A DNA stretch of 51,706 nucleotides from Gammaproteobacteria bacterium (lineage in GTDB: Bacteria > Pseudomonadota > Gammaproteobacteria > Pseudomonadales > Pseudomonadaceae): contig JAHJXZ010000129.1 in assembly GCA_018827205.1 (NCBI GenBank), positions 1-51,706 of the forward strand, written 5' to 3'. Positions 10,480-20,020 of this stretch are shown here, one piece after another. The number at the start of each line of letters is the position of its first letter. Positions within the stretch are counted from its first letter, which is position 1. A model generated the notes under the pieces. It saw only the letters and a list, made by a program, of their open reading frames with translations, did not search any database and was not told the origin of the DNA. A program made the translations under genes and the position numbers.

Positions 10480-11340
10480 ATGTCGCTACCTTTCGTATTC
10501 CGTACCATCGAACTGGACGGCCAGACCATCCGTACCGCGGTTCGCCCCGGCAACGGCGAGATGACTCCACTGCTGATTTTCAACGGCATTGGGGCCAACC
10601 TGGAACTGGTGATGCCATTCGTTCGTGCCCTCGACCCCGGCCTGGAAGTCATCGCATTTGACGTTCCTGGCGTTGGCGGCTCCTCCACGCCCAGCACGCC
10701 GTATCGATTTCCCGGCCTGGCCAAACTCGCCGCACGCATGCTCGATTACCTCGACTACGGTCAGGTCAATGCGATTGGCGTGTCCTGGGGCGGCGCCCTG
10801 GCGCAGCAGTTCGCCCACGACTACCCGGAACGCTGCAAGAAGCTGATCCTCGCAGCCACCTCGGCCGGCGCGGTGATGGTTCCTGGCAAACCCAAGGTGC
10901 TCTGGTGCATGGCCAGTCCACGGCGCTATGTGCAGCCGTCCTACGGAGTGCAGATTGCCCCGGAAATCTATGGCGGCGCCTTCCGCCGCGACCCGAAGCT
11001 GGCCCTGGCGCATGCCAGTAAAGTCCGCTCGGGCGGCAAGATGGGCTATTACTGGCAGCTGTTCGCCGGCCTCGGCTGGACCAGCATCCACTGGCTGCAC
11101 AAGATTCGCCAACCGACGCTGGTGATGGCTGGCGACGATGATCCGTTGATCCCGCTGGTGAACATGCGCCTGCTGGCCTGGCGTATCCCCAACTCGGAAC
11201 TGCACGTGATCGATGATGGTCACCTGTTCCTGGTAACCCGCGCCGAAGCCGTAGCGCCGATCATCATGAAATTCCTCGAAGAAGAACGTCAGCGCGCGAT
11301 CATGCATCCGCAGCCCGCGCCTGCTCGCACTCTTGGCTAA
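10480..11340 (+). CDS. phaZ: Intracellular medium-chain-length PHA depolymerase
   Basis: PhaZ is a granule-associated alpha/beta-hydrolase that releases 3-hydroxyalkanoic acids from stored PHA. The start is set at ATG 10480 (MSLPFVFRTIELDGQ), which gives 286 residues and agrees with other Pseudomonas PhaZ proteins; an in-frame TTG 18 bases earlier is less likely. The nucleophile is Ser102 in GVSWGG. Asp221 (AGDDDPLIP) and His248 (DDGHLFL) complete the triad at family positions. It lies between the two synthase genes, the canonical class II arrangement, so synthesis and mobilisation are encoded together. Confidence 0.97.
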   Translation: MSLPFVFRTIELDGQTIRTAVRPGNGEMTPLLIFNGIGANLELVMPFVRALDPGLEVIAFDVPGVGGSSTPSTPYRFPGLAKLAARMLDYLDYGQVNAIGVSWGGALAQQFAHDYPERCKKLILAATSAGAVMVPGKPKVLWCMASPRRYVQPSYGVQIAPEIYGGAFRRDPKLALAHASKVRSGGKMGYYWQLFAGLGWTSIHWLHKIRQPTLVMAGDDDPLIPLVNMRLLAWRIPNSELHVIDDGHLFLVTRAEAVAPIIMKFLEEERQRAIMHPQPAPARTLG

Positions 11341-11535
11341 GCGCACCGTGGTTGGGCGCGCCCCGAAACACCCTGCACTGAGGCTGTGCCTGCACCTCAG
11401 TGCTTGACCCACTTACGGGCACGTTGTATTACCTGAGAATTGGCGCGCGGTAGTCTGGAATGCACCTTGCGCGCGCATTGGTATAAGCCTTGCTGCTTAT
11501 TGAAGTCTCATGGCTTGACGACGGAGTGTTGCCCA

Positions 11536-13218
11536 ATGCGAGACCAACCAACCAAACGCGCCCTGCCTGTACGTAGCAGCGTGATGAACGCCCAGAATGC
11601 AGTGGTCGGCCTACGCGGCCGTGATCTGCTCTCCACCCTTCGCGGCCTGGCTCTGCAAGGGATCAAGCAACCCATTCACAGCGCCCGGCATGTCGCTGCC
11701 CTCGGCGGCCAACTGGGCCGCGTACTGATGGGCGACAAGCCGTTCAAGGTCAACCCACAAGACCCGCGCTTCGCCGATCCGACCTGGCGCGACAACCCGA
11801 TCTACAGCCGCAGTCTGCAAGCCTACCTGGCCTGCCAGAAGCAGCTGAACAGCTGGATCGACGAGAGCAGCCTGGACGCCGATGACCGCGCCCGTGCGCG
11901 CTTTGTTGCCACCCTGCTGGGCGACGCTCTGGCCCCAAGCAATACCCTGCTCAACCCTCAGGTGATCAAGGAGCTGTTCAACAGCGGAGGCAGCAGCCTG
12001 CTCAAGGGCGTGTCCCACTTATTCGATGACCTGGTGAACAACGACGGCATGCCCAGCCAGGTCAGCAAACACGCCTTCGAGGTCGGCCGTAACCTGGCCA
12101 CCACCAGCGGCGCCGTGGTGTTTCGCAGTGAGCTGCTGGAGCTGATCCAGTACAAGCCGATGAGCGAAAAGCAGTACGCCAAACCGTTATTGATCGTGCC
12201 GCCGCAAATCAACAAGTTCTATATCTTCGACCTCTCCAGCGAGAAGAGCTTCGTCCAGTACGCGCTGAAGAACGGCCTGCAAACCTTTGTAATCAGCTGG
12301 CGCAACCCCGATCCGCGACACCGCGAATGGGGCCTGTCGAGCTATGTGGAAGCATTAGAAACTGCCATAGACGCCTGCCGTGAAATCACCGGCAGCAAGG
12401 ACGTCAACCTGCTCGGCGCCTGCGCCGGCGGCCTGACCATCGCCGCGCTGCAAGGCCATCTACAGGCCAAACGTCAGCTGCGTAAAGTGGCCAGCGCCAC
12501 CTATATGGTTAGCCTGCTGGACAGCCAGATCGACAGCCCGGCCATGCTGTTCGCCGACGAACTGACCCTGGAAGCAGCCAAGCGCCGCTCCTATCAGCAA
12601 GGCGTGCTGGATGGCCGCGACATGGCACGGGTGTTTGCCTGGATGCGCCCGAATGATCTGATCTGGAATTACTGGATCAACAACTACCTGCTCGGCAAAC
12701 AGCCCCCAGCCTTCGATATTCTCTACTGGAACAACGACAACACTCGCCTGCCCGCGGCCCTGCATGGCGACCTGATCGACTTCTTCAAGCACAACCCGCT
12801 GACCCACCCACGCGGCCTGGAAGTCTGCGGCACCCCAGTCGATCTGCAGAAGGTCACGGTGGACAGCTTCAGCGTTGCCGGGATCAACGACCACATCACG
12901 CCCTGGGATGCGGTGTACCGCTCAACCCTGCTGCTCGGTGGTGACCGGCGGTTTATCCTGTCCAACAGCGGGCATATTCAGAGCATCCTCAACCCGCCGG
13001 GCAACCCAAAATCCAACTACATGGAAAATCCAAAACTCACCGGCGACCCACGTGCCTGGTACCACGACGCTGAGCACGTACAAGGCAGCTGGTGGCCGGT
13101 GTGGCTGAACTGGATGCAGGAGCGCTCGGGCGAGCAGAAGGACACCCTGATGGCGCTGGGCAACCAGAACTACCCGGCCATGGAAGCCGCACCCGGCACC
13201 TATGTGCATGTGCGCTAA
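11536..13218 (+). CDS. phaC2: Class II PHA synthase 2
   Basis: This second PHA synthase is 560 residues from the ATG at 11536, which has GGAG about 10 bases upstream. The frame stays open for 96 bases before this ATG, but the chosen start gives an N-terminus (MRDQPTKRALP) matching PhaC2 proteins. Cys296 in LGACAGGL, Asp452 in NDHITPW and His480 in NSGHIQS form the catalytic triad. It is strongly similar to phaC1 throughout, as expected for the old duplication present in most mcl-PHA pseudomonads. A 195-bp gap separates it from phaZ and could hold its own promoter. Confidence 0.97.
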   Translation: MRDQPTKRALPVRSSVMNAQNAVVGLRGRDLLSTLRGLALQGIKQPIHSARHVAALGGQLGRVLMGDKPFKVNPQDPRFADPTWRDNPIYSRSLQAYLACQKQLNSWIDESSLDADDRARARFVATLLGDALAPSNTLLNPQVIKELFNSGGSSLLKGVSHLFDDLVNNDGMPSQVSKHAFEVGRNLATTSGAVVFRSELLELIQYKPMSEKQYAKPLLIVPPQINKFYIFDLSSEKSFVQYALKNGLQTFVISWRNPDPRHREWGLSSYVEALETAIDACREITGSKDVNLLGACAGGLTIAALQGHLQAKRQLRKVASATYMVSLLDSQIDSPAMLFADELTLEAAKRRSYQQGVLDGRDMARVFAWMRPNDLIWNYWINNYLLGKQPPAFDILYWNNDNTRLPAALHGDLIDFFKHNPLTHPRGLEVCGTPVDLQKVTVDSFSVAGINDHITPWDAVYRSTLLLGGDRRFILSNSGHIQSILNPPGNPKSNYMENPKLTGDPRAWYHDAEHVQGSWWPVWLNWMQERSGEQKDTLMALGNQNYPAMEAAPGTYVHVR

Positions 13219-13304
13219 ACGCTAAGCCATACGTGATCAGACTGGCCGCAAGCCATTGCGGCCAGGTATCGTCAACCTTCCCGCGGCCAGAATAAGAAGA
13301 CCGG

Positions 13305-13919
13305 ATGAAAACCCGCGACAGAATCCTTGAATGTGCCCTGCTGCTGTTCAACCAGAAGGGCGAACCGAATGTCTCCACCCTGGAAATCGCCAACGAACTG
13401 GGCATCAGCCCGGGCAATCTGTACTACCACTTCCACGGCAAGGAACCGCTGATCCTTGGGCTGTTCGAGCGCTTCCAGGCGGAGCTGGCGCCGCTGCTGT
13501 CGCCGCCCGAAGACGTGCAGCTGGATGTGGAAGACTACTGGCTGTTCCTGCACCTGATCGTCGAACGCCTGGCCCACTACCGTTTCCTGTTCCAGGACCT
13601 GTCCAACCTGACCAGCCGCCTGCCAAAACTGGAACGCGGCATGCGTCACTGGCTCAACACCCTGAAACGCGCGCTGGCCGAATTGCTTGCCCAATTGCAA
13701 CTTGATGGCCAGCTGCAAAGCGATACCCAGTCACTGGGCCAGCTGGTCGAGCAAATCACCCTGACCCTACTGTTTTCGCTTGACTACCAACGCATCATCG
13801 GCCGCGAGGGCGAGAGTCGCTTGGTGGTGTATCAGGTGATGATGCTGGTGGCCCCACACCTGGCCGAAGAGTCACGCTATGCCGCCGAACACCTGGCACA
13901 GCGCTACCTGGAAGATTAA
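13305..13919 (+). CDS. phaD: TetR-family PHA regulator PhaD
   Basis: PhaD is a TetR-family transcription factor that activates pha genes in Pseudomonas, chiefly the phaI promoter, probably in response to an acyl-CoA-type ligand. The product is 204 residues. The N-terminal helix-turn-helix lies at about residues 5-50, including STLEIANELGISPGNLYYHF, followed by an all-helical ligand-binding domain. It follows phaC2 by 86 bp on the same strand and converges on phaF across a long perfect hairpin. Confidence 0.95.
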   Translation: MKTRDRILECALLLFNQKGEPNVSTLEIANELGISPGNLYYHFHGKEPLILGLFERFQAELAPLLSPPEDVQLDVEDYWLFLHLIVERLAHYRFLFQDLSNLTSRLPKLERGMRHWLNTLKRALAELLAQLQLDGQLQSDTQSLGQLVEQITLTLLFSLDYQRIIGREGESRLVVYQVMMLVAPHLAEESRYAAEHLAQRYLED

Positions 13920-13931
13920 CCCGCACGCCTA

Positions 13932-13968
13932 AACGCAAACGCCCGGCACTAGGCCGGGCGTTTGCGTT
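13932..13968. terminator. 16-bp perfect hairpin between convergent phaD and phaF
   Basis: AACGCAAACGCCCGGC (13932-13947) and its exact reverse complement (13953-13968) form a 16-bp stem with a 5-base loop, 12 bp after the phaD stop and 14 bp after the phaF stop. No clear U-tract follows on either strand, but the arms end in AAC/GTT. It probably works as a bidirectional terminator or 3'-end stabiliser. Confidence 0.75.
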
Positions 13969-13982
13969 GACTGCTGCGCGTC

Positions 13983-14762
13983 TTACGACTGGGTAGCAGG
14001 TGTTACGGGTGCAGCAGGTGCGGCGACCGGAGCAGGCGCAGCGACCACCGGAGCAGCCGGCTTGGCTGCTACTGGCTTGGCTGGTGCCGGCTTGGCGGCA
14101 GCTTTGACTGCCGGTTTAGCGGCAGGCTTGGCTGCTGGCTTGGCAGCAGGTTTAGCTGCTGCTTTGGCAACCGGCTTGGCGGCAGGTTTAGCAACTGGCT
14201 TAGCTGCAGCCTTGGCTACCGGTTTAGCGGCAGGCTTGGCAGCAGGTTTAGCCGCTGGCTTAGCTGCTGCTTTGGCAGCAGGTTTAGCGGCAGGTTTGGC
14301 AGCAACCTTTTTGACAGCAGGCTTGACCGACTTGACCGAAACGCCGGTCAGTTGCTCGATCTGCTTGGTCAGGCTTTCAACTTTGGCGTTGAGCGCTTTC
14401 ACTTCATTGCGGCTCGGTACACCGAGGCGCGAAATGGCATTGTTCAGACGCTTGTCGAAGGCTTCTTCCAGCTCGCCCCACTTGCCAATAGCCTTGTCTT
14501 TAACTTCATCGACTTTCGACTTGGCAGTGTCCACTTTCGAACCCACAGTGGTCTTCACTGCGCCAACTTGCTTGTCGACTTCGGTCTTGGCTTGCTTCTC
14601 AGCTTTTTCGCCATCCTTGACCAGCGTGTCGAACAGCTTGTTGCCGTCCTTGCTGACCTTGGAGTAGGCACCCAAACCAGCCAACCAGATTTGACGCGAG
14701 TATTTTTCTACTTCGCCGATCCAGGAAGTGGTTTGCTTTTCGGTTTTCTTTTTGACAGCCAT
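13983..14762 (-). CDS. phaF: PHA granule phasin and nucleoid-associated protein PhaF
   Basis: PhaF coats PHA granules and also binds DNA, helping to distribute granules at division. The 259-residue product has two parts. Residues about 1-140 form the amphipathic phasin domain, which includes QIWLAGLGAYSKVSKDGNKL and a leucine-zipper-like helix. Residues about 143-259 are a histone-H1-like tail of repeated A-A-K-P units, lysine-rich and disordered, which is the DNA-binding part. The repeat tail gives strongly biased DNA at 14000-14320. The gene lies 10 bp downstream of phaI on the same strand. Confidence 0.97.
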   Translation of the reverse strand: MAVKKKTEKQTTSWIGEVEKYSRQIWLAGLGAYSKVSKDGNKLFDTLVKDGEKAEKQAKTEVDKQVGAVKTTVGSKVDTAKSKVDEVKDKAIGKWGELEEAFDKRLNNAISRLGVPSRNEVKALNAKVESLTKQIEQLTGVSVKSVKPAVKKVAAKPAAKPAAKAAAKPAAKPAAKPAAKPVAKAAAKPVAKPAAKPVAKAAAKPAAKPAAKPAAKPAVKAAAKPAPAKPVAAKPAAPVVAAPAPVAAPAAPVTPATQS

Positions 14763-14772
14763 CCTGCTCTCC

Positions 14773-15213
14773 TTACTTGGTACGCGCGACGTGCTCGAGC
14801 AACGCGCTCAGCTCATCCAGCTTAGCAGAGAGTGCTTCAACATCCTGCTTGGACGGGATACCAATGCGGTTCAGTGCGCTGGCTACACGGTTATCGAAGG
14901 CTTTCTCGATCTTGTCGATCTGCACTTCAAACTTGCCTTTCACGCTGCTGACATTGCTGGTGACAGTGCTCTTAACGCTGTCGATCTGGCTGTTGGCTGC
15001 TTCAACTTGTTCGTTGACCAGTTTTTTGCCTTGTTTTTCAACGCCTTCGCCGCTCTTCACGAGTTCTTTGAAGTACTCGGAACCTTCCTGACCGGCTTTG
15101 GCGTAAGCGCCCAGACCTGCCAGCCAGATTTTGCGGGCGTAAACTTTTGCGTCGCTCAGGACGCTGCTGGTTTCTTCAACGACGGCTTTCTTTTTAACGG
15201 CAACTTTCGACAT
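14773..15213 (-). CDS. phaI: PHA granule phasin PhaI
   Basis: PhaI is the smaller granule phasin. The start is placed at ATG 15213 (MSKVAVKKKAVVEE), which has GAGG about 8 bases upstream; this gives 146 residues. The frame can be read four codons further upstream, but that start lacks a site. It shares the KIWLAGLGAY block and the overall phasin domain with PhaF but lacks the AAKP tail. The protein is helical and amphipathic with a C-terminal coiled-coil segment. phaI and phaF form one transcription unit running towards phaD. Confidence 0.96.
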   Translation of the reverse strand: MSKVAVKKKAVVEETSSVLSDAKVYARKIWLAGLGAYAKAGQEGSEYFKELVKSGEGVEKQGKKLVNEQVEAANSQIDSVKSTVTSNVSSVKGKFEVQIDKIEKAFDNRVASALNRIGIPSKQDVEALSAKLDELSALLEHVARTK

Positions 15214-15493
15214 GGTGCACCTCACTCTAAGTGTTTCGAGGAAACGCCCACGGAATGCAGGCTTAGGAGCACGGTATCGATGAAAATTAGAAACCGCATA
15301 CTAAGCGTAAGAAAAAACTGCCTGGAGCAGTTTTTAACGTCGCGCAGCGACGGCCTGCAGGGTGGTCGCCAGGGATGGCAGACCATCAAAAATTGCCGAG
15401 AGCCGTTTTTAACGTTGCGCAGCAACGACCCGAAGGGTGGCTGCCAGCGAGGCAGGCCATCAGAAATTGCCAAGGGCAATGTTAAACAGCACC
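15214..15493. other. 280-bp phaI leader and promoter region
   Basis: No gene is seen between phaI and the PHA granule-region gene, both on the minus strand. The half nearest phaI (15214-15312) should contain the phaI promoter, but I cannot assign -35 and -10 boxes with confidence. The remainder is filled by the tandem structured repeat at 15313-15490. Confidence 0.6.
15313..15490. repeat. Tandem ~75-bp structured repeat (2 full copies plus a partial third)
   Basis: Unit 1 is 15313-15387 and unit 2 is 15388-15461; a partial third copy runs 15462-15490. Each full unit has an AAAAACTGCC or AAAAATTGCC opening that pairs with a nearby G/T-rich arm. It then has a 15-base palindrome, and then an imperfect GG(T/C)..GCC / GGCAG(A/G)CC hairpin. 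The palindrome is CGTCGCGCAGCGACG in unit 1 and CGTTGCGCAGCAACG in unit 2, so both arms changed together. This suggests that the structure has been selected or copied as a mobile repeat. Confidence 0.8.
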
Positions 15494-15772
15494 TCAAGCC
15501 TGCAGATTCTTGTCCAGTACCTCTTCAATCTCGCGCTTGATGCTGCTGCTCATCGCCGACAACAATAGCCCCAGACTGAGCTGCACGCGCACGCTGTGCT
15601 CATGCACTTCAATACGCCCATCCGCACCGCTGCGCTTGAACTCCAGGTTGTCGCCGTTCCAGCGATAACGCACGTCGTACTCGCGCGCCAGACGCTCGGC
15701 CAATTGCTCGGCTTTTTCCCGGGCGGCTTCGCGCCCCAGGGAGTGGGGACGTTCGATGGTGATCTTGGCCAT
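15494..15772 (-). CDS. Polyhydroxyalkanoic acid system (granule-region) family protein
   Basis: This 92-residue protein matches the PHA_gran_rgn type of small protein encoded near PHA genes: it opens MAKITIERPHSLGREAAREK, then a strand-rich centre and a C-terminal helix IKREIEEVLDKNLQA. It has no signal peptide or membrane segment. The gene lies upstream of phaI on the same strand, separated by the tandem repeat region, and is divergent from ubiE. The family's biochemical role is not established; a link to granules is inferred from context. Confidence 0.85.
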   Translation of the reverse strand: MAKITIERPHSLGREAAREKAEQLAERLAREYDVRYRWNGDNLEFKRSGADGRIEVHEHSVRVQLSLGLLLSAMSSSIKREIEEVLDKNLQA

Positions 15773-15976
15773 GGCATTTCTCCTCGCCAGTTAACTGCGA
15801 CCTTAAGTCGCTGCGACTATAGCAAGGCTACAGGCCGCAAGCTGCAAGCAACTCCCGCATTCAGTAGGCCGCACAACTTTGTTGTTTGCCGCGCAAGGCC
15901 CAAACCCAGCGGGGCTTTTTGGGTTTAGAATGGCCGCCACTTTAGATGCAGCCTCTGTGTTTTAGGAAAGGCCACG

Positions 15977-16747
15977 ATGAACGATCCGCGCAAGAGCAGC
16001 GACAGCGAACCCACCACGCACTTTGGTTTCCAGAGCGTGCCGGAAAGCCAGAAGGCGGAGAAAGTCGCCGAAGTGTTCCACTCTGTGGCGGCCAAGTACG
16101 ACCTGATGAACGACGTGCTATCCGGCGGCATGCACCGCCTGTGGAAGCGCTTCACCATCGAACTGTCTGGCGTGCGCAGCGGTAACCGGGTGCTGGATAT
16201 CGCCGGCGGCACGGGCGACCTGACCCGCAAGTTCTCCAGCCTGGTCGGCCCGACCGGCGAAGTGGTGCTGGCCGACATCAACGAATCGATGCTGCGCGTC
16301 GGCCGTGATCGCCTGCTCGACAAGGGCGTGGCCGGCAACGTCAGCTTCGTTCAGGCCGATGCGGAAAAACTGCCATTCCCGGACAACCATTTCGATGTGG
16401 TGACCATCGCCTTCGGCCTGCGCAACGTGACGCATAAAGAAGACGCCATCCGCTCGATGCTGCGCGTACTCAAGCCCGGCGGTCGCCTGCTGATATTGGA
16501 GTTCTCCAAACCGTCCAGCCCGTTGCTGTCGAAGTTCTACGACGCTTACTCGTTCAAGTTCATGCCTCTGGCCGGCAAGCTGATCACCAACGACGCCGAG
16601 AGCTACCGCTACCTGGCCGAGTCGATCCGCATGCACCCGGATCAGGACACCCTCAAGGCGATGATGGTTGAAGCCGGCTTCGAGCGTGTGACCTTTCACA
16701 ACATGACCGGCGGCATCGTCGCCCTGCACCGCGGCATCAAGCCCTGA
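15977..16747 (+). CDS. ubiE: Ubiquinone/menaquinone C-methyltransferase
   Basis: UbiE is the SAM-dependent C-methyltransferase of ubiquinone (and, where present, menaquinone) synthesis. The 256-residue product contains the SAM-binding motif [15 protein letters not shown] and the family signatures [18 protein letters not shown] and [25 protein letters not shown] lies just upstream of the ATG. Its TGA stop overlaps the ATG of ubiJ by one base, and ubiB overlaps ubiJ by four, so this is a compact ubiEJB operon. Confidence 0.97.
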   Translation: MNDPRKSSDSEPTTHFGFQSVPESQKAEKVAEVFHSVAAKYDLMNDVLSGGMHRLWKRFTIELSGVRSGNRVLDIAGGTGDLTRKFSSLVGPTGEVVLADINESMLRVGRDRLLDKGVAGNVSFVQADAEKLPFPDNHFDVVTIAFGLRNVTHKEDAIRSMLRVLKPGGRLLILEFSKPSSPLLSKFYDAYSFKFMPLAGKLITNDAESYRYLAESIRMHPDQDTLKAMMVEAGFERVTFHNMTGGIVALHRGIKP

Positions 16748-17364
16748 TGATCCTCACCGGGCTACTGGCCGGGGTCGAACTCGGCCTCAATCGCGTCTTG
16801 GCCATGGACAGCACCGCGCTGCCACGCTTGGCGCGCTTGAGCGGCCGAGTGATTGCAGTCGAATGCGCCGCACCCAATCTGCAGCTGTTTATATTGCCCA
16901 GCGCCAGCGGCCTGCAATTAGCCGCACAGTGGGCAGGCGAAGCTGACTGCCACCTGCGCGCACCCGCCGCCAGCCTGCTGCGCCTGGCCACCAGCAAGGA
17001 CAAGACCAGCATCCTGCATAGCCCGGACGTCAGTCTGGATGGCGACAGCGCCGCCCTGCTGGAGCTGGCCGGAATCCTTCAGGACCTTGAACTGGACTGG
17101 GAGTACGAACTGTCGCGTTGGCTCGGCCCGATCGGTAGCCAGCTGCTCGGCGGCCATTTGCGCAGCCGCGTCAGCTGGACCAGCCAGACCCTCGACAGCC
17201 TGCGCTTGAACCTGGCCGATTACCTCAGCGAAGAATCCCGCAGCCTGGTCGGCCAGCGCGAAGCCGATGCGCGCTTCGCCGAACTGGACCACCTTAAGCT
17301 GTCCCTCGACCGACTCGACGCGCGCATCGAGCGCTTCGCCCAACGCCATAAGCCCATCGCATGA
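16747..17364 (+). CDS. ubiJ: Ubiquinone biosynthesis accessory factor UbiJ (SCP2 domain)
   Basis: UbiJ carries an SCP2 lipid-binding domain and, with UbiK, helps organise the soluble Ubi complex that acts on hydrophobic quinone intermediates. The 205-residue product has an N-terminal SCP2-like region (about residues 20-115, including [19 protein letters not shown]). A C-terminal helical, probably coiled-coil part follows ([20 protein letters not shown]). Its place between ubiE and ubiB with overlapping ends fits the conserved ubiEJB operon. The sequence is only moderately conserved, so context carries much of the weight. Confidence 0.93.
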   Translation: MILTGLLAGVELGLNRVLAMDSTALPRLARLSGRVIAVECAAPNLQLFILPSASGLQLAAQWAGEADCHLRAPAASLLRLATSKDKTSILHSPDVSLDGDSAALLELAGILQDLELDWEYELSRWLGPIGSQLLGGHLRSRVSWTSQTLDSLRLNLADYLSEESRSLVGQREADARFAELDHLKLSLDRLDARIERFAQRHKPIA

Positions 17365-18950
17365 AGCTGCTTGCCGTTCGTCGCCTGTTACGTATCCAGC
17401 GCGTAGTCATCCGCTACCAGCTGGATGACCTGTTATTTGCCCTGCCGCTGCCCTTATGGGCGCGCGTGCTGCGCTATGTTTTGCCCTGGCGCTGGCTGCC
17501 ACGCCGCGACTTGTTGCTGTCGCGCGGTGCACGCCTACGCCTGGCGCTGGAGGAGCTGGGGCCGATTTTTATCAAGTTCGGCCAACTGCTTTCCACCCGC
17601 CGCGACCTGTTGCCGACCGATATCGCCGATGAGCTGGCCAAGTTGCAAGACCAGGTGCCACCCTTCGACCCCGCGCAATCGCAGGCGCTGATCGAGTCCC
17701 AATTGGGGGCCAAGGTCAGCGAGGTGTTTACCCGCTTTGACGCTCAACCACTAGCCTCGGCCTCCGTCGCCCAGGTGCATGCCGCGCAGCTGAAAAGCGG
17801 CGAAGAAGTGGTGGTCAAGGTGATTCGTCCGGGTCTGAAACCGGTAATCGAACAGGACATCGCCTGGCTGTTCTTGCTCGCCAAACTGGCCGAGCGTGCC
17901 TCCGCCGATGCCCGCCGACTGCGTCCGGTGGAAGTGGTCAGCGACTACGAAAAGACCATCTACGACGAACTCGACCTGCTGCGCGAGGCTGCCAACGCCA
18001 GCCAGCTGCGGCGCAACTTTGAAGGCTCGCCGCTGCTCTATGTGCCGCAGGTGTACTGGGACTATTGCCGGCCGAAAGTGCTGGTGATGGAGCGCATCTA
18101 CGGTATTCAGGTCACCGACCTGGAAACCCTGGCCGACCAGCGCACCGATATGAAACTGCTGGCCGAGCGTGGCGTGGAGATTTTCTTCACCCAGGTGTTC
18201 CGCGACAGCTTCTTCCACGCCGACATGCACCCCGGCAATATCTTCGTCAGTACCCGCACGCCTTGGAACCCGCAGTACATCGCCATCGACTGCGGCATTA
18301 TCGGCAGCCTTACCGCGGAAGATCAGGACTACCTGGCGCGCAACCTGATTGCCTTCTTCAAGCGCGATTACCGTCGTGTGGCGCAGTTGCATATCGACTC
18401 TGGCTGGGTGCCGGCAGAAACCAAGATCAATGACTTCGAGGCGGCGATCCGCACCGTGTGCGAACCGATCTTCGAAAAACCCTTGAAGGACATCTCCTTC
18501 GGCCAGGTGCTGCTGCGCCTGTTCCAAACCGCGCGACGCTTCAATATGGAAGTGCAGCCGCAGCTGGTGCTGCTGCAGAAAACCCTGCTGAATATCGAAG
18601 GCCTGGGCCGTCAGCTCTACCCCGACCTGGACCTGTGGAGCACCGCCCAACCGTTCCTCGAGCGCTGGATGCGTGAGCGCATCAGCCCGCTGCAGTTGCT
18701 GCGCAACCTGCAACTGCAGGCCGAGCAAGTCCCGCACCTGTCGCAGATCGCCCGTGAAACCCTGGAACGTCTCAACCAGCAACCGGCCAGCCGTCAGCAA
18801 CAGCCTGCGCCAAGCCGCCAATGGCCAGTTCGTTTACTCGGCGCAGCACTGATCGGCGGTGCCGCCAGCCAGGGCCTGCTGCTGAGCCTGGTGGCCTGGC
18901 CGAGCTGGCTGATGCTCGCCGGCGGCCTCTATCTGGTACTGCGCCGATAG
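17361..18950 (+). CDS. ubiB: Ubiquinone biosynthesis atypical kinase/ATPase UbiB
   Basis: UbiB is a membrane-anchored member of the ABC1/ADCK kinase-like family needed for ubiquinone synthesis. The 529-residue product includes the KxGQ motif in [16 protein letters not shown] and the Ala-rich nucleotide loop [11 protein letters not shown]. The invariant Lys is in VVKVIRPG, and the catalytic-loop block is [12 protein letters not shown]. Two C-terminal hydrophobic segments after about residue 490 anchor it in the inner membrane. Its ATG overlaps the ubiJ stop as ATGA. Confidence 0.97.
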   Translation: MKLLAVRRLLRIQRVVIRYQLDDLLFALPLPLWARVLRYVLPWRWLPRRDLLLSRGARLRLALEELGPIFIKFGQLLSTRRDLLPTDIADELAKLQDQVPPFDPAQSQALIESQLGAKVSEVFTRFDAQPLASASVAQVHAAQLKSGEEVVVKVIRPGLKPVIEQDIAWLFLLAKLAERASADARRLRPVEVVSDYEKTIYDELDLLREAANASQLRRNFEGSPLLYVPQVYWDYCRPKVLVMERIYGIQVTDLETLADQRTDMKLLAERGVEIFFTQVFRDSFFHADMHPGNIFVSTRTPWNPQYIAIDCGIIGSLTAEDQDYLARNLIAFFKRDYRRVAQLHIDSGWVPAETKINDFEAAIRTVCEPIFEKPLKDISFGQVLLRLFQTARRFNMEVQPQLVLLQKTLLNIEGLGRQLYPDLDLWSTAQPFLERWMRERISPLQLLRNLQLQAEQVPHLSQIARETLERLNQQPASRQQQPAPSRQWPVRLLGAALIGGAASQGLLLSLVAWPSWLMLAGGLYLVLRR

Positions 18951-19017
18951 CCACACCGGGTGCGCACTGGCACACTAGCTTTCTGAATCAGACAGCCCGA
19001 TATGGGCGGAACTTGCA

Positions 19018-19419
19018 ATGACTGACTGGCTCGACGAAATCAACTGGAACGCGGACGGCCTGGTGCCGGCCATCGCCCAGGACCACAAAACTGGCCGCGT
19101 GCTGATGATGGCCTGGATGAACCGTGAAGCCCTGGCCCTGACCGCCACCGAGCAGCGCGCCATCTACTGGTCACGCTCGCGTGGCAAGCTGTGGCGCAAG
19201 GGCGAGGAGTCCGGCCATGTGCAAAAGCTGCACGAACTGCGTCTGGACTGCGATGCTGACGTGATCATCCTGATGGTCGAGCAACTGGGCGGCATCGCCT
19301 GCCACACCGGCCGCGAAAGCTGCTTCTACCGGGTGTACGACAACGCCGAGTGGAAAACCGTCGACGCGGTGCTAAAAGACCCGCACGCCATCTATGCCGC
19401 AGGACACAACCATGAGTGA
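19018..19419 (+). CDS. hisI: Phosphoribosyl-AMP cyclohydrolase
   Basis: HisI opens the adenine ring of phosphoribosyl-AMP, the third step of histidine synthesis, using zinc. The 133-residue product contains [30 protein letters not shown] and the metal-binding blocks [10 protein letters not shown] and [14 protein letters not shown]. It is a stand-alone enzyme rather than the HisIE fusion of enterobacteria. Its end overlaps the hisE start by 8 bases, so the two consecutive activities are translated together. Confidence 0.97.
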   Translation: MTDWLDEINWNADGLVPAIAQDHKTGRVLMMAWMNREALALTATEQRAIYWSRSRGKLWRKGEESGHVQKLHELRLDCDADVIILMVEQLGGIACHTGRESCFYRVYDNAEWKTVDAVLKDPHAIYAAGHNHE

Positions 19420-19759
19420 CACGGCCATGACCGATACCCTCAGCCGCCTGGCCGACGTGCTGGAGTCGCGCAAAGGCGCGGCAGCTGACAGTTCGTATGT
19501 CGCCAGCCTGTACCACAAGGGCCTGAACAAGATTCTGGAAAAGGTCGGTGAAGAGTCGGTGGAAACCATCCTCGCCGCCAAAGACGCTGCCGTCAGTGGT
19601 GACTGCAGCGATGTAATTTATGAAACCGCCGACCTGTGGTTCCACAGCCTGGTCATGCTCGCCGCCCTCGGCCAGCATCCTCAGGCGGTACTGGACGAAC
19701 TGGACCGGCGTTTCGGCTTGTCCGGGCACGCGGAAAAAGCCTCGCGCCCGCAAAACTGA
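19412..19759 (+). CDS. hisE: Phosphoribosyl-ATP pyrophosphatase
   Basis: HisE hydrolyses phosphoribosyl-ATP to phosphoribosyl-AMP, the step before HisI. The start is set at ATG 19412, which has AGGA 8 bases upstream and gives 115 residues; an in-frame start 18 bases earlier is possible. The MazG-like all-alpha fold is shown by the metal-binding E-x-x-E region [14 protein letters not shown] and the later [12 protein letters not shown]. The hisI-hisE-tatABC order is typical of pseudomonads. Confidence 0.96.
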   Translation: MSDTAMTDTLSRLADVLESRKGAAADSSYVASLYHKGLNKILEKVGEESVETILAAKDAAVSGDCSDVIYETADLWFHSLVMLAALGQHPQAVLDELDRRFGLSGHAEKASRPQN

Positions 19760-19786
19760 TCAACCTCTTACTACGGAGTACGCGTT

Positions 19787-20017
19787 ATGGGATTCGGTGG
19801 CATTAGCATCTGGCAACTGGTGATCATCCTGTTGATCGTGGTCATGCTGTTCGGTACCAAGCGCCTTAAAGGCCTGGGCTCCGATCTCGGTGATGCGATC
19901 AAGGGCTTCAAGAAATCCATGGGCAGTGAAGAAGAAAAGCCGGCCGTGGAAGAGCCCAAGGGCCAGACCATCGATGCCCAAGCGCGCAAGGTCGAAGAAC
20001 CGGCGAAAAAAGACTAA
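19787..20017 (+). CDS. tatA: Twin-arginine translocase subunit TatA
   Basis: TatA multimers form the pathway for folded proteins through the inner membrane. The 76-residue product has one N-terminal membrane helix (about residues 7-22, [14 protein letters not shown]), the [10 protein letters not shown] hinge, an amphipathic helix [12 protein letters not shown] and a charged cytoplasmic tail. GGAG lies before the ATG. tatB begins 3 bases after the stop. Confidence 0.97.
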   Translation: MGFGGISIWQLVIILLIVVMLFGTKRLKGLGSDLGDAIKGFKKSMGSEEEKPAVEEPKGQTIDAQARKVEEPAKKD

Positions 20018-20020
20018 GCC

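Noticed and set aside
14062-14667. Repetitive Ala/Gly/Leu open frame opposite phaF
   Set aside because: It is the complement of the phaF AAKP repeat tail; the hydrophobic repeats are a by-product of that composition.
15902-15926. AAACCC...GGGTTT hairpin before ubiE as a terminator
   Set aside because: The 7-bp stem is short and the loop large; it could be chance, and the upstream gene runs in the other direction.
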